From Alitta virens (taxonomy: Eukaryota; Annelida; Polychaeta; Phyllodocida; Nereididae): a DNA stretch of 64,000 nucleotides. Location: NCBI GenBank assembly GCA_932294295.1, contig OW028585.1, positions 23,744,313 to 23,808,312 on the forward strand, read 5' to 3'. Made by a program: the position numbers and the translations under genes. The notes under the pieces were generated by a model, which saw only the letters and a list, made by a program, of their open reading frames with translations, was not told the origin of the DNA and did no database searches. Shown here piece by piece: positions 1 to 11,381 of the stretch (positions are counted from its first letter, which is position 1; each line of letters starts with the position of its first letter).

Positions 1-295
1 GAAATAGGGGTGTGTTATATTTGTCTAAAAAGCAGCCAGACGATGTGTTCTTGTTGGTTTTAGGGCTGATCAGCATGTTCCGCGTGGTCGGCATTATACA
101 CTCACCCGGCCGCAATGGCTGTCATTGATAATCATGAAACATGAGTTCAAAAAATAGAAATCAATTAAAATTGGAAGAAATCAAACGTATCTGAGTGCAA
201 GACAATAGAAAAGAGGTATGTCTAAATGTAGAACAGGGTGTATTTTGTGTGGCAAACGTTTATTAAAAGGCTGGTTTTCACACTAGTCGAGGGGC

Positions 296-475
296 GGGGG
301 CCTAGCTCAGAGGTAGCACTCTGGGCTTCCAACCGCTGGGTCCGGGGTTCAATTCCCGGTCGAGCCTAAGTTGGATGGCTGTTTCATCCTTCGTCTCATT
401 GCCATGGTCTCTGCCTGTCCTAATTAGCCAAGCTGGTGCAGAAATACAGGACGTAAAGCCCTAATCACACACAAA
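296..475 (+). mobile_element. tRNA-derived SINE (family 1), complete
   Basis: A GGGGGCCTAGCTCAGAGGTA head with box A and a TTCAATTCC box B gives a tRNA-like 5' end. The anticodon-loop-like CTTCCAA suggests a Gly(TCC)-type tRNA ancestor. The body contains GGATGGCTGTTTCATCC and TGGTGCAGAAATACAGGACG, and a CA-rich tail follows AAAGCCCTAAT. Direct repeats of cactagtcga at about 281-290 and 476-485 are the target duplication. Confidence 0.9.
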
Positions 476-1334
476 CACTAGTCGAAATTCAAGATTTTTG
501 CAGGTATGACGTTGTAACCCTGTCCTGTGGACAGGGGACTTGTAGCTACATCTGTAAGTGCTCTATGCTCTATGTCTATGTTTAGTTGATCAAGCATCTT
601 TGCACTTCCGGTTAGCCATGATGGCTCATTTAATGGTTGTTATAGGGGCGGTCATTTTGCATAAAGAAAATTCTTTAACAGTAGAGGTATCTGATGACAT
701 ATTGCAGTTTTGTGACCCAGAAATATCCTGATGTGGAGCTAGTTAAATTCTGTATGTAACAAAATAAAGTAGCTATGATCGGCTCATTTATTCCGTAGCA
801 ATATTAATAGCCATCATCATATTGAATTATATACGTTTATACAGTCAACAGTTAATATCTGTTTGTAAATTTGAATTATATGACCCTAAAAACCCTGGTT
901 TAAAGCAATTATTTGATTTGATATCTAAAAAAAAATTACAGAACTGCAGCTGAATTAGTGATCAGCAGCCATACGGGACGCCATCTTGAATTCTGGTTAC
1001 CCCATAAATTTTTCAAGGTGGGTCTTTTATTTAATTTTGAAGATAATGGTCAAATGTCCAATTGTACCACGATTCATGCTTTTAACAAAAGTTGCGCACT
1101 ACTTTCCATTATCCGCTGGACTAATAGTGTGCATTGAATTTACAGGTGCCACAAAAATTAACACTAAAACCGTATTTACACTAAAACCATAATTCTATAT
1201 CAATTTACAAGGAAAGTATGAGATCTAAACTGTATTCAACTCATTAATAAAAGCTGCTAATGGCTAATTAGGATAATCATGACTCAAGAATACTCCAATA
1301 AGTCTCGAAAATTGTTTTATGAATTTCTTGGAAA

Positions 1335-1505
1335 GGTAGCGCTCTGGGCTCCCAATGCTGGGTCTCGGGTTTCGATTCCCGGTCAAGCCTAAGTTGGATG
1401 GCTGTTTCATCCTTTGTCTCATTGCCATGGTCTCTGCCTGTCCTAATCAGCCCAACTGGTGCAGAAATAGAGGACGTTAAGCCCTAATCACACACACACA
1501 CACAC
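1335..1505 (+). mobile_element. tRNA-derived SINE (family 1), 5'-truncated
   Basis: Begins at the ggtagcgctctgggc part of the tRNA-like head and keeps box B, the body and a (CA)n tail. It is flanked by direct copies of atgaatttcttgg (about 1319-1331 and 1506-1518), so the truncated copy inserted as such and is not a later deletion. Confidence 0.9.
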
Positions 1506-2930
1506 ATGAATTTCTTGGTGTTAAACCCATAGATACAGTCAAAACCATGCATTTATGTTATTGTGCAAGGAAGTTATGAGCTCTCAACTTTATCACCTCA
1601 TTACTATAAACTGTTGATGGATAATTATCATAGTTATGACACATAGGTTGCTCCAATGAACCTGGAATAGTACTCATTTAATTTCTAGGTACTGAAAACA
1701 GGGTTAGACACCAAAACCATGCTCCAATGTCAATTTACAAGGAAATTATAAGCCCTAAACTGTATTTGCCTTATTAAAAGCTAATAATGCTAATTACGCT
1801 AATTTGCCCAAGGTATTTTGATCAGCAACTAAGCTTAAATGCATCCCTAGGACCCATAGAATAAAGATCAATCAAAAAACCTTATTGGACATGAAATTTC
1901 CAGGTACCCCCATCCGTCCAGTAGACTATCATCTGGAGTTTAGCTTCAAAATCTATGAGTCAGATTGGTTTCAAGTGAATGAAATTGGCTGTAAACTAGG
2001 ATATATATATTCATACATTTCTGTTATACATTTGGGATACAATTTCCTAAACCAATATACAGCCTATCAGTTACATGATTTAATCAAAAAATCTGTATAA
2101 TTGTTAGAACAGACAATATGTAAACAAAAGCTGACAGCACACGGTGTTAAGACATTAGACATAATGCTTTGACAAGCTCTGTTAAAGTGTCAGATGAATG
2201 AAGCTTTTGATTCATTATTGAAAGCAGAAATAGACTGACTGTTTTATCAGCAGAAAGCGTTTTATTGATAGCCAAACATGTTGACAGAATGTGTGACTTC
2301 CAGCTGTGTGAAATTGTTGCTCAGAACATCATGATGTTCTTTGCTGTTTAGTTTTGGGTCCGGTTGTCAGGCAGGCAGGTTTTCACCGAAGAACCTTAAA
2401 AAAGAAGAAATATTTAAGATGGGCATCAGTTTTATATTGCACGGGATCTTAGCCAAATTAGTTTCATTAAAACGGCATGTCATGGTAAACCTAGGAAAGC
2501 TAGACACATTCAGCTATATGCTATATGATGCTACCCAAACAGAATTGTCTGGATTTAAAAGTAAATATTTATGATATATTAGATAAATTTAAAAAATAAA
2601 GAAGCAGCTAGCTTTAGCTTGTAACAGCTAGAGTTGACCATATTTTATGAAACTAACTGTACTTTGTGCATTAGTTTATAGTAGACATATTGTTAGTAAT
2701 AAACGAGACACACTTTAAGTGGCAGTCGTACAATTGCAGCAACCATTGTCAAAGATGGCTGTAACTCCAGCAACACCACAGTCGAAGGAATCGCAACACA
2801 GAGGATCTAAAACATCACAGTAATTATTATCCCCCACACAGTTGTGTCATGTGATATAGAACAGTAGCTCTGCATGGCTAAGTAATCAGTACATAACTCC
2901 TATCACATTTTGGAAGCTACGTAGGCTAAT
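1506..2930. other. No gene seen; duplicated intergenic DNA
   Basis: I see no supportable coding region. Around 1910-1995 lies a decayed half of the foldback MITE found at 7722-7913 (catctggagtttagcttc, then ggtttcaagt and gaaattggctgta). The sequence is matched at 20350-21748 in copy B. The short open frames have no recognisable motif. Confidence 0.6.
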
Positions 2931-5900
2931 TCATGAGATTTTCAAACCTGTGATATATTGGTTGTATTCGCCATACATATCATTGATGCCAAAACAATCC
3001 TCCACGCTACATGGACTGGAAAACCTAAACTCCACTCCATCTACATCTGTGTCTGAGAAATCGTAGTACCAGCTTTCATACTGGCCCATTGTCACAAAGG
3101 TGAATGTCTGAAAGTATGATTAATTAATGCATTGAATTTCAGACAGACATGGTACATAATACTTGTAGATTTTCCATTAGTGATAATAGTAAATTGGTAA
3201 TTGTTTCAAGTATAGATGAATGATTCAGTAAACATTTTATCAACATAATTTCCCAAACTAAGACAAAAGTTATCACAGATCTAAAATATAATTGAAATCA
3301 AAATTATATAAAGACATAATCATGAGGCCTAAAATAGCGTACGTCAAATAGGGATGCCCCATTTGCATCAGTAGTGTAGATACCAACACTCTGCCCAGGG
3401 ATGTTGACTAAGAACTGTCCCTCCAGAAACTGTAGGTCTTTTTCTCCAGCACCACGGAACGTCAGTGTCATAGCAGGGTTGTTGTCTCCTACTTTGAAAC
3501 CTCCAAAGTTGTCAAGTGAATTACGGTTACGTTTTCTGCGAAGAGCTTTCATAACTGAGTGACTAGATTCTTCAGATGACATGGTCAAACTCCAGGAGGG
3601 GTTGTTTCCTTTTTTGTAGGTGTATTTTGCAATCCTCCTAAGTCTTGTTTCTAAAGAAAGAGCATTAAAAGGTGATTGCATACAGCACCTTGCAGACATT
3701 TTCCGGAATTAACAGAGTTTGTTGGTGTATATTTTATGTGGGTATTTCTGTACTGTCAGTATTATGTCAATGTAATTAGTGTATTAATTATTTTGCTGAA
3801 ATAATATATTTTCACATTGCCAATGGTCAAGCAGTGTTTAATGTTGTTGATTCTATTCTTCATTTTGTGTAAATATACATTGTAAGATTTTTGCACTCTA
3901 CATTCGTTTGCATGAGATGTTATTTGTAGCTCACTAGTTTCACAAAATTCCCCAGAATAGGTAGATGGGCAGGAACACTGGCAGCAATCGTCGTTCAAAG
4001 TGGGTGTTCCGCCATTGAAGCAGCAACAGTCAAGAGTACCTGGAGTAGAAAACAAACATCTGTGCATATTATTTGGAATTTGTTGTTACATGATGATTTA
4101 AGCCTACACAATGAGCGGGGTTTGGAGTGTGTTGATATACAAATATTTTATCAAGTACTTGCCGCACTACGCAGCACATGTACAGTCAGTATGTCAGTTA
4201 ACAATGATCATTTATGACTGACACCAGCAAGGGCCTGTGCATTTCTATTTTTTTTTATTTCCGGAGCAGAATTCTGACACTACTGCACCTTAATTAATGC
4301 TTGAAACGTCATTCTATGTCTGAAATGGTGTAATTATGCCGCTTTGGGGTTTTATGGAATTATCCAATGTCGTCCGTATCATATCTCCACTACTATTATT
4401 CCCACACACATGAAATTTGGCTATAAAACATCTTAATTATAGTGCTTTTCCCTTCAAAACCTCATTTGGACATTCATTTCATTATTATCTTTTATAAAAA
4501 TGAAAAATATGAAAAATTGCTCAAAGTTGTGTTGTTTGCTACGTTTCATTAGCCCTGAATCTTTATGTTTACTATGATATACATATAATTTTGGAGAATT
4601 AAAGTGGTTATATGTATGTTTTAAAATTTTATATCGACATATAATGAGGGCAAATTATGGAAAATTCTCACACGTCTATTTCTCAGCCACTATTATACGT
4701 ATATTTACATGAAATATAACTTTCGAAATGTAACGTAACTACCAATTTAGAAAACAATTTCAGCCACATGGCCACCAACACCTGCTATTTCTGTTAGCCT
4801 TTCAAAGAGTCCTAATTGTATTCTTTCGATAGTGTGATATTTCAATGTACTCATCCTTAATATGTAAGCAATGAACAAACCTTACTACAAAATCAAACTA
4901 TGAACACAATCTAAAAACACAGGATGTCAGCCTAATAAATGTAGTTCCATTTTAAAAAACGACTGGCCAAATTTAACCAAGATTAATCTAGACAACTTCT
5001 GCTATGCGATGCTTCCTGCCACTAAACGGAAACTGTCTGGCTATAGCTGGCAACTCAAAGCCGGATCTAACCATTTGGTGCATAAGTTTGGAGTTACGGA
5101 TATTGGCAATTTTTGTTGAAAAGATGCATCATTCATGTCTATTGCACATACATATTTATGATATTTTAGATAAATTTCTCGCATTTACCAAGGTTCATAT
5201 TTTTTAAGATAGAGAACTGTAAATAAATTTGCACAACGAGGCTTTTGTATGGGTCAGAAAGTTGGGCTTTGACCTTTTGGTAACATTTTAACATTTTCCC
5301 AACGGGTGGCTCTCATTCTGATGCAGGGAATCAGTCGTGAATGGTAAAAGCATGAACAAGCAAACATAAATTATGAAAATGCTCTTTAAAACGATGTTTC
5401 TAATGACTTTTTCATGAATATGTGAGTGCGATGCAATAGAAAACAGAGTAGTCTTCATGCGATAAAACGATGAAACGAGGTATGTAACGGTGTTTATTGA
5501 GAAAACGGATGCATAAATGTCAAACTCCATGAATTTGTATGGAAGCTGTTCCAACCCTGCATCGCATCTAATGCAATGTAGGTCGGTTCTGGCTACCTTT
5601 GAACATCAATTAAGTAACATTGTACTCACCATCACAGTCACTTGCTGTGCTGAAATGAAGGATCAAATATATATAGGCTTATATATGACAACATAGTATT
5701 TTCATTTAAAATATACATATATAGAATATATTTTGTCTGGTTGAAAGATGATTTAGAAAATCAATTTTTGTTTGCGAAACCTTTGTGTACTGCAAATAAC
5801 TGACATACACAGTAGCCTATGAATCGTGGCACCAGTAAATATACTATATTACTATAAAGTAGTCCAAAAATTAAAACTTCCCTTGGGTTAAGAGTAATCT

Positions 5901-6784
5901 GAAATTATTCTAGGTTATAATTACTTTAAAAGTTTTTAGAAATTTGTATTTCTCATCCATGACATCATGAGGGTTATACAGCCACTGGTTGGTCAATTCT
6001 ATAAGCTATGATGCTCAGTAGGATTTGTGACATCATGCCTGCACAAATCAATGCCAATACGATAGTGTGACATCATGCCTACACACAGTAAGGCCAATCA
6101 GATTAGAGTGTGACATCATGCCTACGCACAGCAATGCCATTAACATTAGAGTGTGACATCATGCCTACACGCAGCAACACCAATACAATAAGAGTGTGAC
6201 ATCATGCCTACACACAGCAAAGCCAGTAAGACTGGAGTCATAGTAAAGGCACCACAGTTTTTCTTTTGCACTTGATCAAATACAAGAAACTTAACAATTA
6301 CAATTTTGTCTTGTTTGCCTTTAGAAAAACACTTTTTTTTTTCTTTCAGTTTTCCAATTATGATGGAAAATAAAGTGTGAAAAGTTATATGAAGTACTGT
6401 AATTTACATAAGTATGTTAAATGACATTTGAAATTTATCCAAACACACAAAAAACTAAAATTGAAAAGCAATTCTACATGATTATTGAAAGGAAAACATA
6501 AAAATCCTATGTGTAACAAACTGGTTAAATCTTAGAACCCCGTGACCATGCAACATCTAGGGCACTTAACTGTAAAATATCAATTGCAGGTTCCTAATAT
6601 ACCTACATTACACTGATTACAGAACTCAGCAGTATAAAACATGCATATCTACCAACCTACAAATGCGTGTAGGAAAAAAAGGGGGAGATGATGAAAAGAA
6701 AAACTTTTGTGATACTCACATGGCAAGTTCTGATCCCAGCCAAGTCAGGAGAAGGACGCGAATGACAGAACTGCGCAGTACCAT
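2931..6784 (-). CDS. Small secreted protein with one EGF-like domain (copy A)
   Basis: Five exons on the minus strand, built from ORFs and splice sites: 6784-6720, 5649-5630, 4039-3935, 3650-3316 and 3107-2931. Total 702 bp, predicted 233 residues, with all phases agreeing. Exon 1 starts at the ATG at 6784 and encodes a signal peptide (MVLRSSVIRVLLLTW...) with donor GTGAGT. Exons 2-3 give an EGF-like module: cysteine-rich, NGGTPT, CQCSCPSTYSGEFCE. Exons 4-5 encode about 170 residues with lysine/arginine-rich RRKRNRN, then a stretch with FGGFKVGDNNP and a C-terminal SPCSVEDCFGINDMYGEY. I do not recognise this domain. The exon 4 donor is uncertain: GTCTTT at 3315 or GTACGC at 3342, both phase 0; the latter shortens the protein by 9 residues. 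The role is inferred only as extracellular. An intact paralogue lies at 21749-24036. Confidence 0.75.
4100..5548. other. Copy A-specific intron segment, 1.45 kb
   Basis: Lies in intron 2 of the secreted-protein gene and is absent from copy B, where the flanks meet near 22910-22925. I see no terminal repeats or target duplication that would mark a transposon. The B junction carries an extra catgat copied from the adjacent catgatg, which fits a deletion in B with a short templated insert better than an insertion in A. No coding region is supported. Confidence 0.6.
5980..6240 (+). repeat. Minisatellite, GTGACATCATGCCTACACAC type, about 5 units
   Basis: Imperfect units of about 40 bp share GTGACATCATGCCTACACAC followed by agcaatgcca. 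It lies in intron 1 of the secreted-protein gene. Copy B has only about two units (23395-23490), so the array has changed length since duplication. Confidence 0.85.
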
Positions 6785-7283
6785 CTTTCAGTTCTGATGT
6801 TTCAATTGGCTTTGGTAAACTGTGACCCTCTGGATACCTGTAAATGCTGCTCAGATTTCTATTTATATGACTTTTGTTATTCCAACATTAATTACAAATC
6901 AATTTTGTCACATGTTTTTGATAGATATTCAATTTCACAAAGCCATAAAATCACACCATTCTGACATATATTTTGCTATGGCAAACAATGCTTGTGACAG
7001 AAACGATTCATACAAGTATCTGATTAAACATTGGCTGTCACCATTTTAAGTTAGTAGTTCTTTTAACAGTAATTCTTTTCACCCTTTGATTTTTTTTTTC
7101 GGCAAAGAGATTCATTTTATTATTCGTGTTTCTTTTCTGTGTTTTATTAGTTTTGCCATTTGTGTGTAATAAAAAAGAAGAAAATATAAGAGTTGGACTT
7201 CGTTTCTGAAATATAGGTTGGATTCTAAGATAATGCTTTATGTATTTATAAATGATGTGAAAATTTGAGTTTTTGCTTTACTG

Positions 7284-7588
7284 CCAATTTCACAGACTTG
7301 GAATCCAATCTTACAGACTTGCAGACTTGTAAGCTAGACTTTAGATAAAGGATGTCATGTGAACCTAGGACTCCCATTGGCAGTCAGTCCCTCTCCTTCG
7401 TCTCATTGCCTTGGTCTCTGCCTGTCCTAATTAGCCCAACTGTTGACGTAAAGCCCTAATCACACTCACACACACGCAGACAGTCCCTCAACCAATAAGA
7501 GCCCCAACCCTGGACTCATATGACAACATCTGGAGTTTAGTTTCCAAGTCTATCAAATTTGTTCCAAGTCTATGAAATTGACTTTAAG
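7284..7588. mobile_element. Older foldback MITE copy with a SINE in its loop
   Basis: The left arm (cacagacttggaatcc ... gacgtcatgtgaaccta-like sequence) and right arm (catctggagtttagtttcc ... ccaagtctatgaaattg) are mutually complementary and resemble the arms of the element at 7722-7913. A 5'-truncated SINE occupies the middle. Copy B has the same arrangement at about 24534-24842. Confidence 0.65.
7393..7475 (+). mobile_element. SINE family 1, body and tail only
   Basis: Starts at ctccttcgtctcattgcc in the SINE body, with no tRNA-like head, and ends in a CA-rich tail. Cagtccctc-like direct repeats flank it. It sits in the loop of the older foldback element. Copy B equivalent: 24652-24735. 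Confidence 0.8.
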
Positions 7589-7721
7589 GGATTACAGTGT
7601 GATTATCGTAGAACTACTACGATAAGATTTCTTGAAACCAATTTTCAACCATGCCATTGTCTGACATAAATGACCGTACAGCCAAATTTTTAGAGTTGGA
7701 AACAAATCTTGCAAATCAATA

Positions 7722-7913
7722 CAGCCAAATTCATAGAGTCGGAAACCAGTCTCATAGACTTGGAAGCTAAACTGCAGAGGACGTCATGTGAATCCAGGAC
7801 TCCCATTAGTCAGGGAGTCACTAAGCCAATGGGAGTCTTGAATTCACATGACGTTCTCTGGAGTTTAGCTTCCAAGTCTATGACACTGGTTTCCAACTCT
7901 ATGAATTTGGCTG
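7722..7913. mobile_element. Foldback MITE, Tc1/mariner-like
   Basis: Two arms of about 90 bp are nearly perfect reverse complements around a short centre. The ends read CAGCCAAATTCATAGAGT and ACTCTATGAATTTGGCTG, each bordered by TA. TA target duplication and CAG-starting ends point to a Tc1/mariner-mobilised non-autonomous element. It has no coding capacity. The 96-residue open frame across it is an artefact of the palindrome. Confidence 0.85.
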
Positions 7914-8579
7914 TATTGGACAGGCTAAATGGTCAGGAAGCCCTTAACCTACTTATGAGCCTCATGATTTGTCAATTTTCTCCCTTTGTGTTAGTTTGAA
8001 AGAAATTGCTGCGGTTCACTGTTGCATAATGGACCATCAAACGTTCTTTGTAATTCATATTTTCATTGACATCTTTAATGTTCATGCAGCAGTTTTATTG
8101 ACATGTGTTGTTGATAAAAATTACATTTGATTTAGCAAAATGTCATTTCTGTCATGAATAATTACAATCAATAACTTGGCGATATTTTATGATAGTCATG
8201 CAAACCAATAATTAATGCGCATGTCAAATACTAAATTCTCGGCTAATGACAAAACATGTTATTGTTATAAATCAACTTTGCAATCTGTTACTTTTCCATC
8301 CAGTTTGTTATTACACTATGTGTTGTCACCTCACAGCCCAGTGACCTAATTATGTACAATCTTTACTAGTTAAACAAAATAACTGGTTCAACTATGTAGC
8401 CAATAGTCTGAGTATAGAAAATCTTCTCTTAAAAATACAAGAGATATGGATTCATATTTTTTTAGTTTAGGTGATTTTTATTCTGTAATTTCATTGTTAG
8501 ACCTTTAATACTAGCCAGCCTATAGACTAGATGAGAAATCATTATTTAATTTACTTTAGATGAGTAAACAAGAATAGGG

Positions 8580-8679
8580 CGGGCCTAGCTCAGAGGTAGC
8601 GCTCTGGGCTTCCAACAGCTGGGTCCCAGGTTCGATTCCCTGTCGAGCCTAAATTGGATGGCTGTTTCATCCTTTGTCT
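8580..8679 (+). mobile_element. SINE family 1, 3'-deleted
   Basis: The head with boxes A and B and the first part of the body are present, then the sequence jumps at gtttcatcctttgtct into AT-rich DNA. Copy B has the whole SINE plus about 0.7 kb more at this point, so the 3' half was removed here by deletion. Confidence 0.85.
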
Positions 8680-9660
8680 TCCTTATTTTTGATTTTTAAT
8701 TATTTTCTTATTTGTATTATTTTTGGAGTATACTAGGCAAAAAAAATTCTTGTTAATAAAGTTAGTAATACCTCATAGAGTATAGATATGTAGATATGTG
8801 AATAGACAGATAGTTGTAAGATCTTCACCTAATAATACATAACTATCAATAATTCATTGAATCGTAATCAATAAAAAATGAAAATAAAATAATGATAGAA
8901 ACTATCTATAGATAGATATACTCTACTTAGAGTAATCATTTTAGATATTTATTTCATTTTATATAAATTATTAAAATTTTCCTTTATTGTTGTTTCTGAA
9001 AATAATCCAACTGGAATTAAAATTGATATTGCATGTTCCATCCATGATCAAAACAAATTATAGACAATCTCCCACTTTTGTATGCATAATAAACAGGAAT
9101 CAGTTGAAATTCTGAATTTCAATAAATGCTTGTGATCAATGATGAAAAAGCATGATTTACCCCATTCTTTGTATCATTCAAAATGCTAATAGCAATTGAC
9201 ATAACGGTCACGGCAGATTGCTATTACATATATAGGTTAATTGACTTTTACAAAACCCAAGGAAAATTCCTTCCCATTGGCCAGTTGGCAGAATGAGTAG
9301 AAATGAATTGCAATAAAGCTCATCCAAACATTGCATATATGATGGTCAAAACTATTTGACTGTACACTTTGAATGCACACATTGAATTTCCGACTACCGG
9401 GCCCGAGGGGGGCTTAACTCATCATAGGGCTTCATGCAGACCACACACACTTCATAATATGAACTTAAGTTAATTATATAAGATGAACTTAAAGAATTTA
9501 TTGTAATGAAGACTGTGTGATTTCTCAAATAATAAAATCCATGAAATTAGCAATGAAGCATTAAAGGCATATAATTAAAGCTCATTCAAATATATGATAA
9601 TTTTACATGGTCTGCACATAAAAAAACTACTTAGAATTTCTAATAATATTAATGGGGAAG
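8680..9660. other. No gene seen; AT-rich duplicated DNA
   Basis: Includes a TATCTATAGATAGATA-type palindromic stretch near 8900-8930. At 9400-9480 is a block (gcagaccacacacacttcata, then atgaacttaagtt) that also occurs at 27710-27745 and, diverged, at 18600-18630. I find no coding potential or motif that assigns it. Confidence 0.5.
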
Positions 9661-9664
9661 AAAT

Positions 9665-10080
9665 TGGATCTGTACTTTCTCATACCTGGTCTGCACTTTC
9701 CATTACTGGTCTGCATTTTTCTAAACCTGGTCTGTACTATACTAACATAAAACTTGGTCTCCATTTTCTCAAATCTGGTCTGCACTTTGTCAGACTTGGT
9801 CTGCACTTTCTAATACTAACATAAAACCTGGTCTGCACTTTCCAGATCTGGCTGCACTTTCAGAGATCTGGTCTACATTTTCATAAACTTGGTCTGCATT
9901 TTCTCAGACCTGGTCTGCACTTTCTAATTCCTGTACTCAAACAACACTTGCTCTGTACTTTTTCTGAGCTGGTCTGCACTTTCCTAAACTTAGACTGCAC
10001 TTTCTCAGACCTGGTCTGTACTGTCTAATACTGCCCTTTTTATAATCCTGATCTGTATCTTCTCGGAAATCCTGGTCTGC
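9665..10080 (+). repeat. Minisatellite built on CTGGTCTGCACTTTCT
   Basis: About twenty degenerate units of 16-24 bp share GGTCTGCACTTTC with T-rich, A-containing spacers. Copy B carries the same array at 27945-28365 with about the same number of units, unlike the 10-bp-period satellite nearby. Confidence 0.85.
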
Positions 10081-10286
10081 ACACACTGCAAGACAATTTT
10101 TTTTAAAATCCAGCTCTGCACCTAAAATTTTAATTACATTTACTTCCATCATTGGCAAGACTTCGATTGTACAATCTCTGAAATCTTGGTCTGCATTCGG
10201 AAACTCAATCATTATTTCCCAGATTCCCCAAACTACACATTGTTTTCAGAAGGAAAAAAAACAAACATGGTTTGTGTTTTACAAAA

Positions 10287-10369
10287 CAAGTACTAACCAG
10301 GCCCGACGTTGCTTAACTGCGGTGATCGGATGACAACCAGTGTGCTCAACGTTGTATGACCGTAGCTGA
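10287..10369 (-). pseudogene. 5S rRNA-derived fragment (5' two thirds)
   Basis: The reverse strand reads GCTACGGTCATACAACGTTG at its start, then CCGATCACCGCAGTTAAGCA and GGGCCTGGTTAGTACTTG. This follows invertebrate 5S rRNA from near its 5' end to about nucleotide 85. The 3' end, with box C and the closing stem, is missing and replaced by unrelated sequence. It is either a 5S pseudogene or the 5S-derived head of a SINE. Copy B has the same fragment. Confidence 0.8.
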
Positions 10370-10429
10370 AAGCCTCACTCTGACCACACCTAGTCCAGAC
10401 TTGACATATCTGGAAAGTACAGTAGAACC

Positions 10430-10489
10430 CGTCAGGGACCCCATAATATATTATATGGTCGTAATATCGGGGTGGTCGTAAGGCTCCCT
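10430..10489. mobile_element. Truncated end of a Tc1/mariner-like element
   Basis: TACAGTAGAACCC with the TA at 10428-10429 starts here, followed by several GGTCGTAATAT-type motifs. It stops abruptly at the satellite. The opposite end of the same family (ggggttccactgta) is at 28985-29000 in copy B, so each copy retains a different part. Confidence 0.6.
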
Positions 10490-11160
10490 TGCCAGAGTCA
10501 GCCAGAGTCAGCCAGAGCCAGCCAGAGGTAGCCAGAGTCAGCCAGAGTTAGGCAGAATCAGCTAGAGTCAGCTAGAGTCAGCCATAGCTACCATAGCTAG
10601 CCATGGCAAGCCATAGCTAGCCAATGATGGCTATAGCTGGCCATGGCTTGCCATAGCTTGCTGTAAATAGCTTATGCTTGCTGAAGCCAGCTATAGCAAA
10701 CCACAGTCAGCCCGAGTTAGCCAGAGTCAGCCAGAGTCTGGCAGAGTTAAACAGAGTCAGCAAGATTTAGTCAGAGTAAGCCAGAGTTAGCCATGGCTAG
10801 CCATAACAAGCCATAGCTAGCCAATGATGGCTATCACTTGCCATGGCTTGCCATACCTTGCCATACCTTGCCATAGCTTGCCATGGCTAGGTGTGGCTAG
10901 CCATGGCCAGCTTAAGCCAGCTATAGCTAGCCAGAGTTAGTCAGAGTGAGCCAGAGTTAACCAGAGTCATCCAGTTCTAAGCCAGAGTCAGCTAGAGTCA
11001 GCCAGAGTTGGCCATAACTAGCCAAAGCAAGCCATATCAAGACATAGCTAGCCAATAATGGCTATAGCTGGCCATGGCTTGCCATAGCTAGCCATATGGC
11101 AAGCCATTGCTAGGTGTAGCTAGCCATAGCTAGCTGAAGGATACCAGAGTCAGCCAGAGT
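10490..11160 (+). repeat. 10-bp-period satellite, AGCCAGAGTT/AGCCATAGCT (copy A, short)
   Basis: Near-continuous units of consensus AGCCAKAGYY. Runs of AGCCAGAGTC alternate with blocks of AGCCATAGCT and GCTTGCCATA, which are partly complementary to each other. The copy B array is about eight times longer. Confidence 0.95.
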
Positions 11161-11379
11161 AACCTGTAAAGATAACATATGGCTTGCATCAATAAAAACA
11201 ATATATAAAGAAATAAATGCAGAATACTGAATAAAGATAGATATATCACAGAAAGATATGGCATAAAAACAATTTTAAAAACATTATCTAGTAATAAAAA
11301 TATATCTATCTATTTATCTTCCAGGATGTGTGTTTGTCTATACTTCTACTATTCTACAGCGGATAGTATAGGATATATG

Positions 11380-11381
11380 AT
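11380..11381. other. Empty insertion site of the 10.3-kb element
   Basis: The sequence ggatatatgatagccctc is uninterrupted here. In copy B the same flanks are split by the element at 34569-44861 and the AT is duplicated (34567-34568 and 44862-44863). Confidence 0.9.

Noticed and set aside
301..366. Possible functional tRNA gene
   Set aside because: The tRNA-like stretch always continues into the SINE body with target duplications. The acceptor stem does not close (GGGGGCC against GAGCC).
7709..7999. 96-residue frame, with a partner at 25354-25644
   Set aside because: It crosses a palindromic MITE, and both strands are open because the arms mirror each other.
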